Below are positions 16,569 to 23,278 of a stretch of DNA of 23,278 bases, one piece after another. Positions within the stretch are counted from its first letter, which is position 1. Each line of letters opens with the position of its first letter. The stretch spans positions 1 through 23,278 of the forward strand of contig CAYXVG010000080.1 in the NCBI GenBank assembly GCA_964468205.1, written 5' to 3'. Made by a program: the position numbers and the translations under genes. The notes beneath the pieces are model-generated. The model saw nothing but the letters and a program-made list of their open reading frames with translations, did not search any database and was not told where the DNA came from. This DNA is from CAWELS01 sp964468205 (GTDB taxonomy: Bacteria; Acidobacteriota; Terriglobia; Bryobacterales; Bryobacteraceae).

Positions 16569-16742
16569 TTAGTATTCCGGGTTTGTGCGGGCGGTGGGAG
16601 CGTCGATGGACTTCCGGTAGGCGTCGAGGCGCTCGTCGAGAAGCCGGGCGCGCTCCAGGTGCAGACAAGCCGGGTGCGCTTTGGGTGCAGGCCGGAGCGG
16701 CAGCGTGCGCCCCGCGAGGTCATGATATACTAACGGTTTCAT
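16569..16742 (-). CDS. Possible 57-residue small protein divergent from the his leader
   Basis: On the minus strand an ATG at 16742 opens a 57-residue frame to TAA at 16569-16571. It reads MKPLVYHDLAGRTLPLRPAP, then a Leu/Arg/Glu helix (LERARLLDERLDAYRKSID). The helix looks protein-like and third positions are G/C-rich, but there is no good ribosome binding site and I do not recognise a family. Its ATG overlaps the his leader ATG on the other strand (the shared CATG at 16740-16743), and it runs through the his -10 box. It may be a remnant or chance. Confidence 0.25.
   Translation of the reverse strand: MKPLVYHDLAGRTLPLRPAPKAHPACLHLERARLLDERLDAYRKSIDAPTARTNPEY
16726..16731 (+). promoter_or_regulatory. 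Candidate -10 box of the his operon
   Basis: TATACT stands 9 bases before the leader-peptide ATG, so transcription would begin about 16738 and the leader would be almost leaderless. No good -35 element is seen at 16-18 bases upstream, so an activator or an atypical -35 may be used. Confidence 0.5.
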
Positions 16743-16809
16743 GGTCCGGTTCGTCGCAGAGCATCGCCATCATCACGGCCATCATGCGCCGCGACGGGCC
16801 GCTTTCTGA
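16741..16809 (+). CDS. hisL: His-rich leader peptide of the his attenuator
   Basis: ATG 16741 to TGA 16807-16809 encodes 22 residues. Residues 8-15 read H-R-H-H-H-G-H-H, six histidines in eight positions, using both CAT and CAC. An in-frame stop at 16723-16725 excludes any longer version. The peptide itself has no enzymatic role: a ribosome short of charged tRNA-His would stall on this run and change how the downstream RNA folds, as established for the enterobacterial his leader. The position, 84 bases before hisI with a terminator between, fits that role exactly. There is no clear Shine-Dalgarno; translation may be near-leaderless. It is too short for routine gene finders and likely to be unannotated. 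Confidence 0.88.
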   Translation: MVRFVAEHRHHHGHHAPRRAAF

Positions 16810-16850
16810 GCAAGTTCTCCTAGAAAAGGAATCGCAAAAGCAGCCCGCCG
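16752..16850 (+). promoter_or_regulatory. His attenuator RNA: alternative pairing segments
   Basis: Segment 1 CGTCGC (16752-16757) pairs with segment 2 GCGACG (16791-16796), enclosing the His codons. Segment 2 can instead pair, as CGACGGGC (16792-16799), with segment 3 GCCCGCCG (16843-16850) with one mismatch. Segment 3 is also the 5' arm of the terminator. A ribosome stalled on the His codons would cover segment 1, free segment 2 and favour the 2:3 antiterminator. The layout is visible; its use is inferred from the known mechanism. Confidence 0.72.
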
Positions 16851-16874
16851 CAGAGTTCGGCGGGCTTTTTCTTT
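16842..16874 (+). terminator. Intrinsic terminator of the his attenuator
   Basis: AGCCCGCCG (16842-16850) and CGGCGGGCT (16858-16866) form a perfect 9-bp GC-rich stem with a 7-base loop, followed by TTTTT then CTTT (16866-16874). It ends 19 bases before the hisI ATG, so it must be read through for the operon to be expressed. It is the only hairpin with a proper T-tract in the window. Confidence 0.9.
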
Positions 16875-16893
16875 GTCCCGATTGGTGCAAGCT

Positions 16894-17268
16894 ATGGAAC
16901 TCAATTTCAAGAAACTCGACGGCCTCGTTCCCGCCGTTATCCAGGACCACAGGACCGGACGCGTCCTGATGGTGGGGTTCATGAACGAGGAGGCGTACAG
17001 GAAGACGGTGGAGACGGGGAAAGCGACGTTTTACAGCCGGTCCCGCAACAAGCTGTGGGTGAAGGGGGAGACCTCGGGCCACACGATTATGGTGAGGGAG
17101 ATCCAGACGGATTGCGATCAGGACTGCGTGGTGCTGCTGGCCGAGGCGCTGGGTCCGGGCGTGTGCCACGAGGGTTACGCGAGCTGCTTTTTCCGCACGC
17201 TGCGGGATGGCGAGTGGGTGGTGAACGCGGAGCGGACGTTCGACCCGGAGGAAGTGTACGGAGGATAG
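16894..17268 (+). CDS. hisI: Phosphoribosyl-AMP cyclohydrolase
   Basis: The gene encodes 124 residues and catalyses step 3 of histidine synthesis, opening the adenine ring of PR-AMP. Family motifs are GRVLMVGFMNEEA, ATFYSRSRNKLWVKGETSGH, the metal site DCDQDC and the zinc cysteine in CHEGYASCFFR. It is the monofunctional form, without the C-terminal HisE pyrophosphohydrolase found in fused HisIE proteins. I use ATG 16894, because TTG 16873 lies in the terminator T-tract. The ribosome binding site is weak (GGTGC). It is the first structural gene after the attenuator and two bases upstream of hisG. Confidence 0.95.
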   Translation: MELNFKKLDGLVPAVIQDHRTGRVLMVGFMNEEAYRKTVETGKATFYSRSRNKLWVKGETSGHTIMVREIQTDCDQDCVVLLAEALGPGVCHEGYASCFFRTLRDGEWVVNAERTFDPEEVYGG

Positions 17269-17270
17269 AG

Positions 17271-18140
17271 ATGAATCTCAAGTTGGGAATTCCGAAGGGG
17301 AGTTTGCAGGATGCGACGGTGGATTTGTTCCGGCGGGCGGGATTCAGCATTACCGTTTCGAGCCGGTCGTATTTTCCGGGGATTGACGATCCGGAGATCG
17401 AGTGCATGCTGATCCGGGCGCAGGAGATGGCGCGGTACGTCCAGGACGGCGTGCTGGACGCCGGCTTGACGGGCCTGGACTGGGTACGCGAGGTGGACGC
17501 CGATGTGGTGAAGGTGACGGATCTCGTCTACGCGAAGCAGAGTTTCGGCAAGGTGCGCTGGGTGCTGGCGGTACCGGAGAGTTCGCCCGTGCAGACGGTG
17601 AAGGACCTGGAAGGAAAGGTTATCGCGACGGAACTGGTGGGCGCCACCGAACGTTATCTGAAGGAACACGGGGTGACGGCAAAGGTGGAGTTTTCGTGGG
17701 GCGCGACGGAGGTGAAGCCGCCGGTGCTGGCGGATGCGATTGTCGAGGTGACGGAGACGGGGTCGTCGCTGCGGGCAAACAAGCTGCGAATCGTGGAGAC
17801 AGTGCTCGAGTCGAACACGCAGTTGATCGCGAACAAGATGGCCTGGGCGGATGCAGAGAAGCGGCGGAAGTTGTGCGACATCAAGATGCTGCTTGAAGGA
17901 GCGATCAACGCGCTCGGCAAGGTTGGGTTGATGCTGAATGTCGAGAGGCGAAATCTGCAGAAGATCCTGGATGTGCTGCCGGCGATGAAGAAGCCGACGG
18001 TGTCGCACTTGAGCGACGAGGAATGGCTGGCGGTGAACACGATCCTGGAGGAGGCCTCGGTGCGCGAACTGATACCGCGGCTAAAGGAGGCGGGGGCGGA
18101 GGATATTGTGGAGTATCCGCTGAACAAGATTGTGGAGTGA
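17271..18140 (+). CDS. hisG: ATP phosphoribosyltransferase, long form
   Basis: The gene encodes 289 residues and catalyses the first committed step, joining ATP and PRPP. Its start has a strong GGAGG (17260-17264), which overlaps the end of hisI. The catalytic part includes LGIPKGSLQD, the DAGLTGLDWV segment and the PRPP loop ATELVGATERYL. The length and the C-terminal ~75 residues (ALGKVGLMLNVERRNLQKIL onward) show the long form with the ACT-like regulatory domain that allows feedback inhibition by histidine and does not need HisZ. So the pathway is probably controlled both by attenuation and by histidine binding here. A 96-base gap follows before hisD, the largest in the operon. Confidence 0.95.
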   Translation: MNLKLGIPKGSLQDATVDLFRRAGFSITVSSRSYFPGIDDPEIECMLIRAQEMARYVQDGVLDAGLTGLDWVREVDADVVKVTDLVYAKQSFGKVRWVLAVPESSPVQTVKDLEGKVIATELVGATERYLKEHGVTAKVEFSWGATEVKPPVLADAIVEVTETGSSLRANKLRIVETVLESNTQLIANKMAWADAEKRRKLCDIKMLLEGAINALGKVGLMLNVERRNLQKILDVLPAMKKPTVSHLSDEEWLAVNTILEEASVRELIPRLKEAGAEDIVEYPLNKIVE

Positions 18141-18236
18141 GGCGGGAACTTTGAAACCACAGAGGGCGCCGAGAAGCGCGGAAGGACTACAGAGTTTGTC
18201 CATAGTCTTCGCTATGGGTCTTGCAGGGGAAGAGTG
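18141..18236 (+). other. hisG-hisD gap with a small hairpin
   Basis: CCATAG (18200-18205) and CTATGG (18212-18217) pair around TCTTCG. Upstream, ACCACAGAG and CTACAGAG (18157-18194) echo an intergenic repeat motif I have seen in other bacteria. There is no T-tract. It may tune the distal genes or protect mRNA ends. Confidence 0.35.
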
Positions 18237-19481
18237 ATGATTCGGATTGTGGAAGCAAAGGACGCAGGGCGGATTCTGAGGCGCCGGGAGGCGCGGATGA
18301 ACGAGGCCGAGGAGGCGGTGCGTCCGATTCTGGAGGCGGTGCGGAAGCGCGGCGACAGGGCGGTGGTGGAGTACGCGCGAAAGTTTGACGGGTTTGACCG
18401 GAAGAGCGTGCTGGTGGATGCCGCGGAGTTGGAGGCGGCGCGGAAGCGCTTGACGCCGGCGTTCCGGAGGGCGGTGCGGGAGGCGTCGAAGAACATTCGG
18501 GCCTACGCGAAGCTGCAGCTTCCGGAGGCGAAGTCGCGCATGGTGGCGCCCGGAATCAGGCTTGGACAGATGGTGCGCCCGCTGGATACGGTGGCGGCGT
18601 ACATTCCCGGGGGGCGGTATCCGTTGCCATCGACATTAATGATGACCGTGATCCCAGCGCAAGTGGCCGGCGTGCCGACCGTGTGCGCCTGCTCACCGCG
18701 GGCGGTGGACGAGGTGTTGGGGACGGCGGCTCTGCTGAAGGTGACGACGTTCTTCCAGATGGGCGGGGCGCACGCGATCGCGGCGTTCGCCTACGGGACG
18801 AAGACCGTGCCGCGGGCGGACCGGATTGTCGGTCCGGGCAACGTTTTCGTGGCGGCGGCGAAGAAGCTGCTCGCCGGAGAGGTGGGCATCGACTTCATCG
18901 CCGGCCCGAGCGAGATTCTGCTGATTGCGGCGGATGGCAATCCGCGCTGGATCGCCGCCGACATGCTGGCGCAGGCCGAGCATGACGTGGACGCGTCCGC
19001 GGTGCTGCTCACCACTTCGAAGAAGCTCGCGCTGGCGGTAACGCGAGAACTCGAGATGCAGCTTGAAACGCTGCCGACGGCGCCGGTGGCGCGGAAGTCG
19101 ATTGACAAGAACAGCGCTATCATCCTGGTTTCGTCGCTCGAGGAGGCGGTGGAGTTATCTAACCACTTCGCGCCGGAGCACCTGAGCGTTCCGGATACGA
19201 AATTGCTCCGGCTGGTGCGTCACGCGGGCAGCGTGTTCGTGGGCCCGGCGAGTCCCGAGGCGGCCGGGGACTACGCTTCGGGGCCGAATCACGTGCTCCC
19301 GACCACAGGCGCGGCGCGGGTGCGCGGCGGGCTTTCGGCGGCCGATTATGTGAAGGTGATCTCGACCCAGCAGCTCAGCCCGGCGGCGCTCGGAAAACTG
19401 GCTCCGGCGATCACGACACTCGCGCGGGCCGAGGGACTGGAAGCGCATGCGCGAAGCGTGGAGGTGCGCAGCGATGAGTAA
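18237..19481 (+). CDS. hisD: Histidinol dehydrogenase
   Basis: The gene encodes 414 residues and performs the last two oxidations, L-histidinol to L-histidine with NAD, on a zinc site. Motifs are YIPGGRYPLPST, FFQMGGAHAIAAFAYGT, RIVGPGNVFVAAAKK, DFIAGPSEILLIA, the zinc ligand region QAEHDVDASA and the catalytic NHFAPEHLSV. Near its end are AGDYASGPNHVLPT and GLSAADYVKVIS, also family hallmarks. I choose ATG 18237 over GTG 18234, with AGGGGAA at 18225-18231. The end overlaps hisC by eight bases. Confidence 0.95.
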   Translation: MIRIVEAKDAGRILRRREARMNEAEEAVRPILEAVRKRGDRAVVEYARKFDGFDRKSVLVDAAELEAARKRLTPAFRRAVREASKNIRAYAKLQLPEAKSRMVAPGIRLGQMVRPLDTVAAYIPGGRYPLPSTLMMTVIPAQVAGVPTVCACSPRAVDEVLGTAALLKVTTFFQMGGAHAIAAFAYGTKTVPRADRIVGPGNVFVAAAKKLLAGEVGIDFIAGPSEILLIAADGNPRWIAADMLAQAEHDVDASAVLLTTSKKLALAVTRELEMQLETLPTAPVARKSIDKNSAIILVSSLEEAVELSNHFAPEHLSVPDTKLLRLVRHAGSVFVGPASPEAAGDYASGPNHVLPTTGAARVRGGLSAADYVKVISTQQLSPAALGKLAPAITTLARAEGLEAHARSVEVRSDE

Positions 19482-20526
19482 ACCACTCCAGCCACGCAAG
19501 GCGGTGCGGGTGATGGCGCCGTACAAGCCGCCCTCCTCGGGACGCGCGGGGAAACTACGGCTGGACTTCAACGAGAACACGGTCGGGGCCTCGCCGCGGG
19601 TGGTTGAACACCTCAGGAGGCATCTGAGCGAGAGCGGCCTGGCGGTGTATCCGGAGTACGAGGAGGTGCGGCCGAGGCTGGCGGAATACTTCGGGGTGGC
19701 CCGGGACGATTTCGTACTGGCGAACGGCACGGACGAGGCCATTCAATTGCTCATCAACACGTATGTCGAAGACGGCGACGAAGTGGTGACGCTGCGGCCC
19801 TCCTATGCGATGTACCGTTTCTACGCCGAGGTGGCGGGGGCGAAGATCCGGGAGATTGACTACCGGGAGGATCTCTCGTTTCCGTTCGAGGAGTTAATGG
19901 AAGCGATCCGTCCGGGGACGCGGGCGGTGCTGATCGCGAATCCGAATAACCCGACGGGAACGGGCATCGGCCTGGCCGAGATCATCCGCATTCTCGGCCA
20001 GGCCGAAGGGGCCGCGGTGCTGGTTGACGAGGCCTATTACGAGTTTTGCGGCATTACGGCGCTGCCACTGGTGAAGGACTTCCCAAACTTGTTCGTGAGC
20101 CGCACATTCTCGAAGGTGTTTGGGATGGCGGCGCTGCGTCTCGGCTGCCTGTTCTCGCAGGCCGAGAATGTAGCCTATATGCGGAAGTGCCAGTCGCCTT
20201 ACTCGGTGAACGGGCTGGCGGCGCTGGCGGCGGCAGCGGCGGTTGACGATCCGCATTACGTCAAAGAGTACGTGGCGGAGATTCTAAAAGCGCGCGACGC
20301 GCTCTACGAAGGGTTCGGGCGCCGCGGCATCGACTACTACCGCAGCCAGGCTAACTTCGTGCTGTTTCGCGCCGGCGGCCGGGCGATCGAGATTCGCGAC
20401 TATCTTCGGGACAGGGGCGTGCTGGTGCGGGACCGCAGCTACGAGTTGCCCGGCTGTGTCCGGGTCACGGTGGGTACGCGCGAGCAGGTGGAGCGATTCT
20501 TCGCGGCATTGGAGGAGATCTGGTAA
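19474..20526 (+). CDS. hisC: Histidinol-phosphate aminotransferase
   Basis: The gene encodes 350 residues. It is a PLP enzyme that transfers the amino group from glutamate to imidazole-acetol phosphate. It shows LDFNENT, ANGTDEAIQLL, NPNNPTG, VDEAYYEF and the PLP-lysine motif SRTFSKVFGMAALRLG with K214. The start ATG 19474 lies in the last eight bases of hisD, with GGAGGTG at 19459-19465; an upstream in-frame start (19447) inside hisD is less likely. Its TAA shares one base with the next ATG (TAATG, 20524-20528), suggesting translational coupling. Confidence 0.94.
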   Translation: MSKPLQPRKAVRVMAPYKPPSSGRAGKLRLDFNENTVGASPRVVEHLRRHLSESGLAVYPEYEEVRPRLAEYFGVARDDFVLANGTDEAIQLLINTYVEDGDEVVTLRPSYAMYRFYAEVAGAKIREIDYREDLSFPFEELMEAIRPGTRAVLIANPNNPTGTGIGLAEIIRILGQAEGAAVLVDEAYYEFCGITALPLVKDFPNLFVSRTFSKVFGMAALRLGCLFSQAENVAYMRKCQSPYSVNGLAALAAAAAVDDPHYVKEYVAEILKARDALYEGFGRRGIDYYRSQANFVLFRAGGRAIEIRDYLRDRGVLVRDRSYELPGCVRVTVGTREQVERFFAALEEIW

Positions 20527-21218
20527 TGGAGGAACCGCGCCCGATATTGGTGTTCGATATGGACGGGGTGCTGGTCGAGGTGACCAAATCCTACCGGGAG
20601 ACGGTCGTGCGGACGGTGGAGCATTTTACCGGTAAGTTGATTGACCGCGACATGATTCAGGACTTCAAGAATCGAGGCGGGTGGAACGATGACGGAGCGC
20701 TTTCGCAGCGCATCTGCGCGGATCTCGGCGTTGAACTCGCCTATGAGGTTGTAGCGCGGCAATTCTACCGGCTTTTCCTGGGGCCGAATGAGGACGGCGA
20801 GGGCGGGTTGATCCGCCATGAGGTTTGGACGCCGCGCGCCGGAGCGCTCGAGCGGTTAGCCGAGCGCTTTCAACTGGCGATTTTCACGGGACGCCTGCGC
20901 AAGGAGATGGAGATCACGCTGCGGCGATTCGCCGACGGTGTCAGCTTTGCGCCAATCGTCTGCACCGGGGACGTGGCGATGGGCAAGCCGGCTCCGGACG
21001 GGTTGCACAGGATTGCCGCGGTGCATCCGGGAGCGCCGCTTTACTTTGTCGGCGACACCGTAGACGACTCCCGGAGCGCGAAGGCGGCCGGGGTTCCGTT
21101 CTATGGCGTCGCGGCGGCGGGCAACATACGGCGGAGGGAGTTGACGGCCCTGTTCGCAGCGGACGGCGCCGTGGCGGTGGTGGAAAACGTCAACGATCTG
21201 GAAAGGGTGCTGCCGTGA
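20526..21218 (+). CDS. HAD-family phosphatase, probable histidinol-phosphate phosphatase
   Basis: The gene encodes 230 residues. Its haloacid dehalogenase motifs are all present: FDMDGVLVEV with D11 (nucleophile) and D13, FTGR for motif II, GKPAPDG for the motif III Lys and GDTVDDSRSA for motif IV. The cap lies between motifs I and II. It most resembles the HAD group TIGR01548, which I recall as occurring in his gene clusters. It sits between hisC and hisB, sharing one base with hisC and four (GTGA) with hisB. HisB here has only the dehydratase domain, and no other phosphatase is in the operon, so this is the natural candidate for dephosphorylating histidinol phosphate. That role is inferred from context. 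Confidence 0.8.
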   Translation: MEEPRPILVFDMDGVLVEVTKSYRETVVRTVEHFTGKLIDRDMIQDFKNRGGWNDDGALSQRICADLGVELAYEVVARQFYRLFLGPNEDGEGGLIRHEVWTPRAGALERLAERFQLAIFTGRLRKEMEITLRRFADGVSFAPIVCTGDVAMGKPAPDGLHRIAAVHPGAPLYFVGDTVDDSRSAKAAGVPFYGVAAAGNIRRRELTALFAADGAVAVVENVNDLERVLP

Positions 21219-21802
21219 GACAGGCCACGATAGAGCGCATTACGCGAGAGACGCAGATTGTGGGCAAACTCCGGATCGAAGGCCGCGGGAAGTACGATAT
21301 CTCGACAGGCATCCGCTTCCTGGACCACATGCTCGAGCTGTTCGCCAGGCACGGGGGCTTCAACCTGGAACTGAAGGCGACGGGGGACCTTGACGTGGAC
21401 CAGCACCATACGGTGGAGGACTGCGGAATCGTGCTCGGACAGCTTTTCAAGCAGGCGCTTGGGGACAAGAAGGGCATCAACCGCGCGGGTTATTTCGTGA
21501 TGCCGATGGATGAGACGCTGGCGGTGGTGGCGGTGGACCTGGGCGGCCGGCCGGCAATCGTTTACAAAGACCTGGTGCGGGTGCGCATGGTGGGTGACCT
21601 GCAGACCGAGTTGGTGCACGACTTTTTCGATGGCTTCGCGGTCCAAGCCGGAGCAAACCTCCACGCAAAGATTCTTTACGGGCGCTCGAACCACCACAAG
21701 CTGGAGGCGATATTCAAGTGTTTCGCGCGGGCGATGAAGTTTGCGTGCTCGAAGGACGAACGGCTGAAAGACGAATTGCCTTCGACGAAGGGGCTTTTAT
21801 GA
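21215..21802 (+). CDS. hisB: Imidazoleglycerol-phosphate dehydratase
   Basis: The gene encodes 195 residues, starting at GTG 21215 overlapping the previous stop (GTGA), with GAAAGG at 21201-21206. The manganese-binding motifs are FLDHMLELFARHGG and DQHHTVEDCGIVLG, and the repeated half-motifs HDFFDGFA and GRSNHHKLEAIFK. It is the short form without the N-terminal HAD phosphatase of enterobacterial HisNB, matching the separate HAD gene just upstream. It ends by overlapping hisH by four bases (ATGA). Confidence 0.95.
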   Translation: MRQATIERITRETQIVGKLRIEGRGKYDISTGIRFLDHMLELFARHGGFNLELKATGDLDVDQHHTVEDCGIVLGQLFKQALGDKKGINRAGYFVMPMDETLAVVAVDLGGRPAIVYKDLVRVRMVGDLQTELVHDFFDGFAVQAGANLHAKILYGRSNHHKLEAIFKCFARAMKFACSKDERLKDELPSTKGLL

Positions 21803-22392
21803 TTGCGATATTCGACTACGGGGCTGGCAATCTGCGTTCGGTCCAGAACACGTTGCGCGAACTCGGCGCGGAGCACATGGTGGTGGATGACGCCGAGGAA
21901 TTGCGGCAGGCGGACAAGATTATTCTGCCAGGCGTGGGGCATTTCGGGCAGATCATGCGGTCGCTCGACGCCATGGGCGTGCGGGACGTTTTTCTCGACA
22001 AGATCAAGACGGGCACGCCGTTTCTCGGCATCTGTCTGGGACTGCACGCTCTGTTTGCCGGCAGCGAGGAGGCGCCCGAACTCGAGGGTTTTGGACTATT
22101 CGAGGATACCGTCGTACGATTCCCTCGCGACGCGCGCGTCCCGCACATGGGCTGGAACGTGCTCAACCCGAAGAAGGAATGCCGTTTGCTGAAAGGGGTG
22201 GAGGAGAAGCCGTACGTCTACTTCGCTCACAGCTACTACGTTCCGGTGACGAGCGCGACCGGCGCGGAGTGCAACTACACCGAGCCGTATACGGCCCTGC
22301 TCGAGCACGAGAATGTCTTTGGCGTGCAGTTCCATCCCGAGAAATCCGGCCCTCTCGGCCTGCGGATCATGAAGAACTTCGTGGAGCTATAG
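21799..22392 (+). CDS. hisH: Imidazole glycerol phosphate synthase, glutaminase subunit
   Basis: The gene encodes 197 residues. It hydrolyses glutamine and feeds ammonia to HisF. The class I amidotransferase triad is C79 (GICLGLH), H179 and E181 (VQFHPEKSG). The N-terminus MIAIFDYGAGNLRSV and the oxyanion region ILPGVGHFG are typical. It starts in the last four bases of hisB (ATGA) with AAGGGG at 21787-21792; the open frame extends to 21718 inside hisB but the overlap start is clearly right. hisF follows after four bases, keeping the two subunits of the complex together. Confidence 0.95.
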   Translation: MIAIFDYGAGNLRSVQNTLRELGAEHMVVDDAEELRQADKIILPGVGHFGQIMRSLDAMGVRDVFLDKIKTGTPFLGICLGLHALFAGSEEAPELEGFGLFEDTVVRFPRDARVPHMGWNVLNPKKECRLLKGVEEKPYVYFAHSYYVPVTSATGAECNYTEPYTALLEHENVFGVQFHPEKSGPLGLRIMKNFVEL

Positions 22393-22396
22393 AACG

Positions 22397-23161
22397 ATGC
22401 TGGCAAAACGCATAATCCCCTGCCTCGACGTCACGGGCGGGCGCGTGGTTAAGGGCGTCAACTTCGTGAATCTGAAGGATGCGGGCGACCCGGTGGAGTT
22501 GGCGGACCGCTACAACCGGCAGAGCGCCGACGAGTTGGTGTTTCTCGACATCACGGCGTCGAGCGACGAGCGGGACACGATGGTGGACGTGGTTTTCCGA
22601 ACGGCGCAGCGCGTCTTTATCCCGCTTACCGTCGGGGGCGGCATTCGCACGGCGACGGACGCGCGGAAGATCCTGAGAGCGGGGGCGGACAAGGTATCGG
22701 TGAACACGGCGGCTGTGCGCCGGCCGGAGCTGCTGACGGAGTTGAGCGGAGAGTTCGGCGCCCAGGCGACCGTGCTGGCGATCGATGCGAAGAGAGTCGG
22801 GGAGGGCCGCTGGAATGTGTTCACGCGCGGCGGCCGGACCGATGAAGGCATCGACGCGATTGAGTGGGCGGCGCGGGGCGAGGAGCTGGGCGCCGGAGAG
22901 ATCCTGCTGACGTCGATGGATACAGACGGCGTGCAGACCGGGTTCGACTGCGAGTTGACGAGGACGGTTTCCCGCGCGACGAGGATCCCGGTAATAGCCT
23001 CCGGGGGCGCGGGCCGCCCGGACGACTTCCTGCGGGTGTTGACAGAAGGCGAGGCGGACGCAGCGCTCGCGGCTTCTATTTTTCACTACGGGACATACAC
23101 TGTCGCGGATCTCAAGGAGCACCTCGACCGGCACGGCATTCCCGTGAGGACCACGGCATGA
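22397..23161 (+). CDS. hisF: Imidazole glycerol phosphate synthase, cyclase subunit
   Basis: The gene encodes 254 residues forming a beta/alpha barrel that makes IGP and AICAR from PRFAR with ammonia from HisH. Catalytic D11 (IIPCLD) and D130 (AIDAKR) are present, together with the phosphate loops LTVGGGIRT and ASGGAG and the segment LLTSMDTDGVQTGFD. The full length fits the family. There is no obvious ribosome binding site except within the hisH end. Its stop overlaps the next gene's start by four bases (ATGA). Confidence 0.96.
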   Translation: MLAKRIIPCLDVTGGRVVKGVNFVNLKDAGDPVELADRYNRQSADELVFLDITASSDERDTMVDVVFRTAQRVFIPLTVGGGIRTATDARKILRAGADKVSVNTAAVRRPELLTELSGEFGAQATVLAIDAKRVGEGRWNVFTRGGRTDEGIDAIEWAARGEELGAGEILLTSMDTDGVQTGFDCELTRTVSRATRIPVIASGGAGRPDDFLRVLTEGEADAALAASIFHYGTYTVADLKEHLDRHGIPVRTTA

Positions 23162-23278
23162 TCATCCCCTGCATCGATTTGATGGACGGCAAGGTCGTCC
23201 AATTGGTTCAAGGCCGAAAAAAAGCGCTCGAGGGCGATACTCCGGAGAAAATGCTGGAGAAGTTCGCGGCCTTCCCGG
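23158..23278 (+). CDS. hisA: Phosphoribosylformimino-AICAR ribotide isomerase, 5' part
   Basis: The frame starts at ATG 23158 within the hisF stop and runs off the window after 40 codons. It reads MIIPCIDLMDGKVVQLVQGR, then KKALEGDTPEKMLEKFAAFP. IIPCIDL.DGK.V.L.QG with the catalytic Asp in the first strand is the start of HisA, the barrel isomerase acting just before HisF/HisH. The Arg-Lys-Lys-Ala-Leu segment differs from proteobacterial HisA but suits the divergent acidobacterial type. Only the N-terminal fragment can be judged. Confidence 0.85.
   Translation, partial: MIIPCIDLMDGKVVQLVQGRKKALEGDTPEKMLEKFAAFP

Noticed and set aside
16359..16733. A 124-codon + frame before the his leader
   Set aside because: Biased composition, no ribosome binding site, and it crosses the fold-back element and the his -10 box.

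Overview
The window is a high-GC bacterial chromosome segment that most resembles Acidobacteriota of the Bryobacterales/Solibacter type. The best clue is the NHL-repeat protein at 13528-16290, whose C-terminal ~220 residues look like the domain known mainly from that group (TIGR03437). The MacB-like permease pair and the his gene set fit as well. The + strand is G-rich throughout: + genes favour G-ending codons and - genes favour C-ending codons, so the + strand is probably the leading replication strand.

Region 1 (1-5000) is accessory and partly decayed. It holds a small membrane protein, a start-less C-terminal remnant of a phage/plasmid-type primase-helicase whose end lies inside a long inverted repeat, and two convergent gene fragments that collide near 1100: an effector-associated-type helical domain on + and a TIR domain start on -. 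A palindrome, an McrB/McrC-type restriction pair and a CopG/BrnA-like antitoxin follow. The antitoxin has an amber codon where its family has a conserved Tyr, and no toxin is visible. This looks like a defence/mobile-element island with one apparently intact system (McrBC).

Region 2 (5027-7229, - strand) is a two-gene unit: a double zinc-ribbon protein with a C-terminal membrane helix and an SPFH/band-7 protein. They resemble Bacillus YdjG/YdjI, partners of the PspA membrane-stress response, but the SPFH protein carries an excisionase-type helix-turn-helix at its C-terminus.

Region 3 (7362-16290) holds a peptidase-MA-like metalloprotease with TPR-like repeats, two MacB/FtsX-type permeases with no ATPase gene beside them, a GlgX-type glycogen debranching enzyme, and convergent to it a secreted protein of about twelve NHL repeats.

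Region 4 (16387-23278) is the histidine biosynthesis operon, hisI-hisG-hisD-hisC-HAD phosphatase-hisB-hisH-hisF-hisA (hisA cut by the window end). It is preceded by a compact fold-back element and by a textbook attenuator: a 22-residue leader peptide with six His in eight residues, competing RNA segments, and a strong terminator just before hisI. Most genes overlap or nearly touch. The HAD gene between hisC and hisB probably supplies the histidinol-phosphate phosphatase that the short, dehydratase-only HisB lacks. No hisE is visible.
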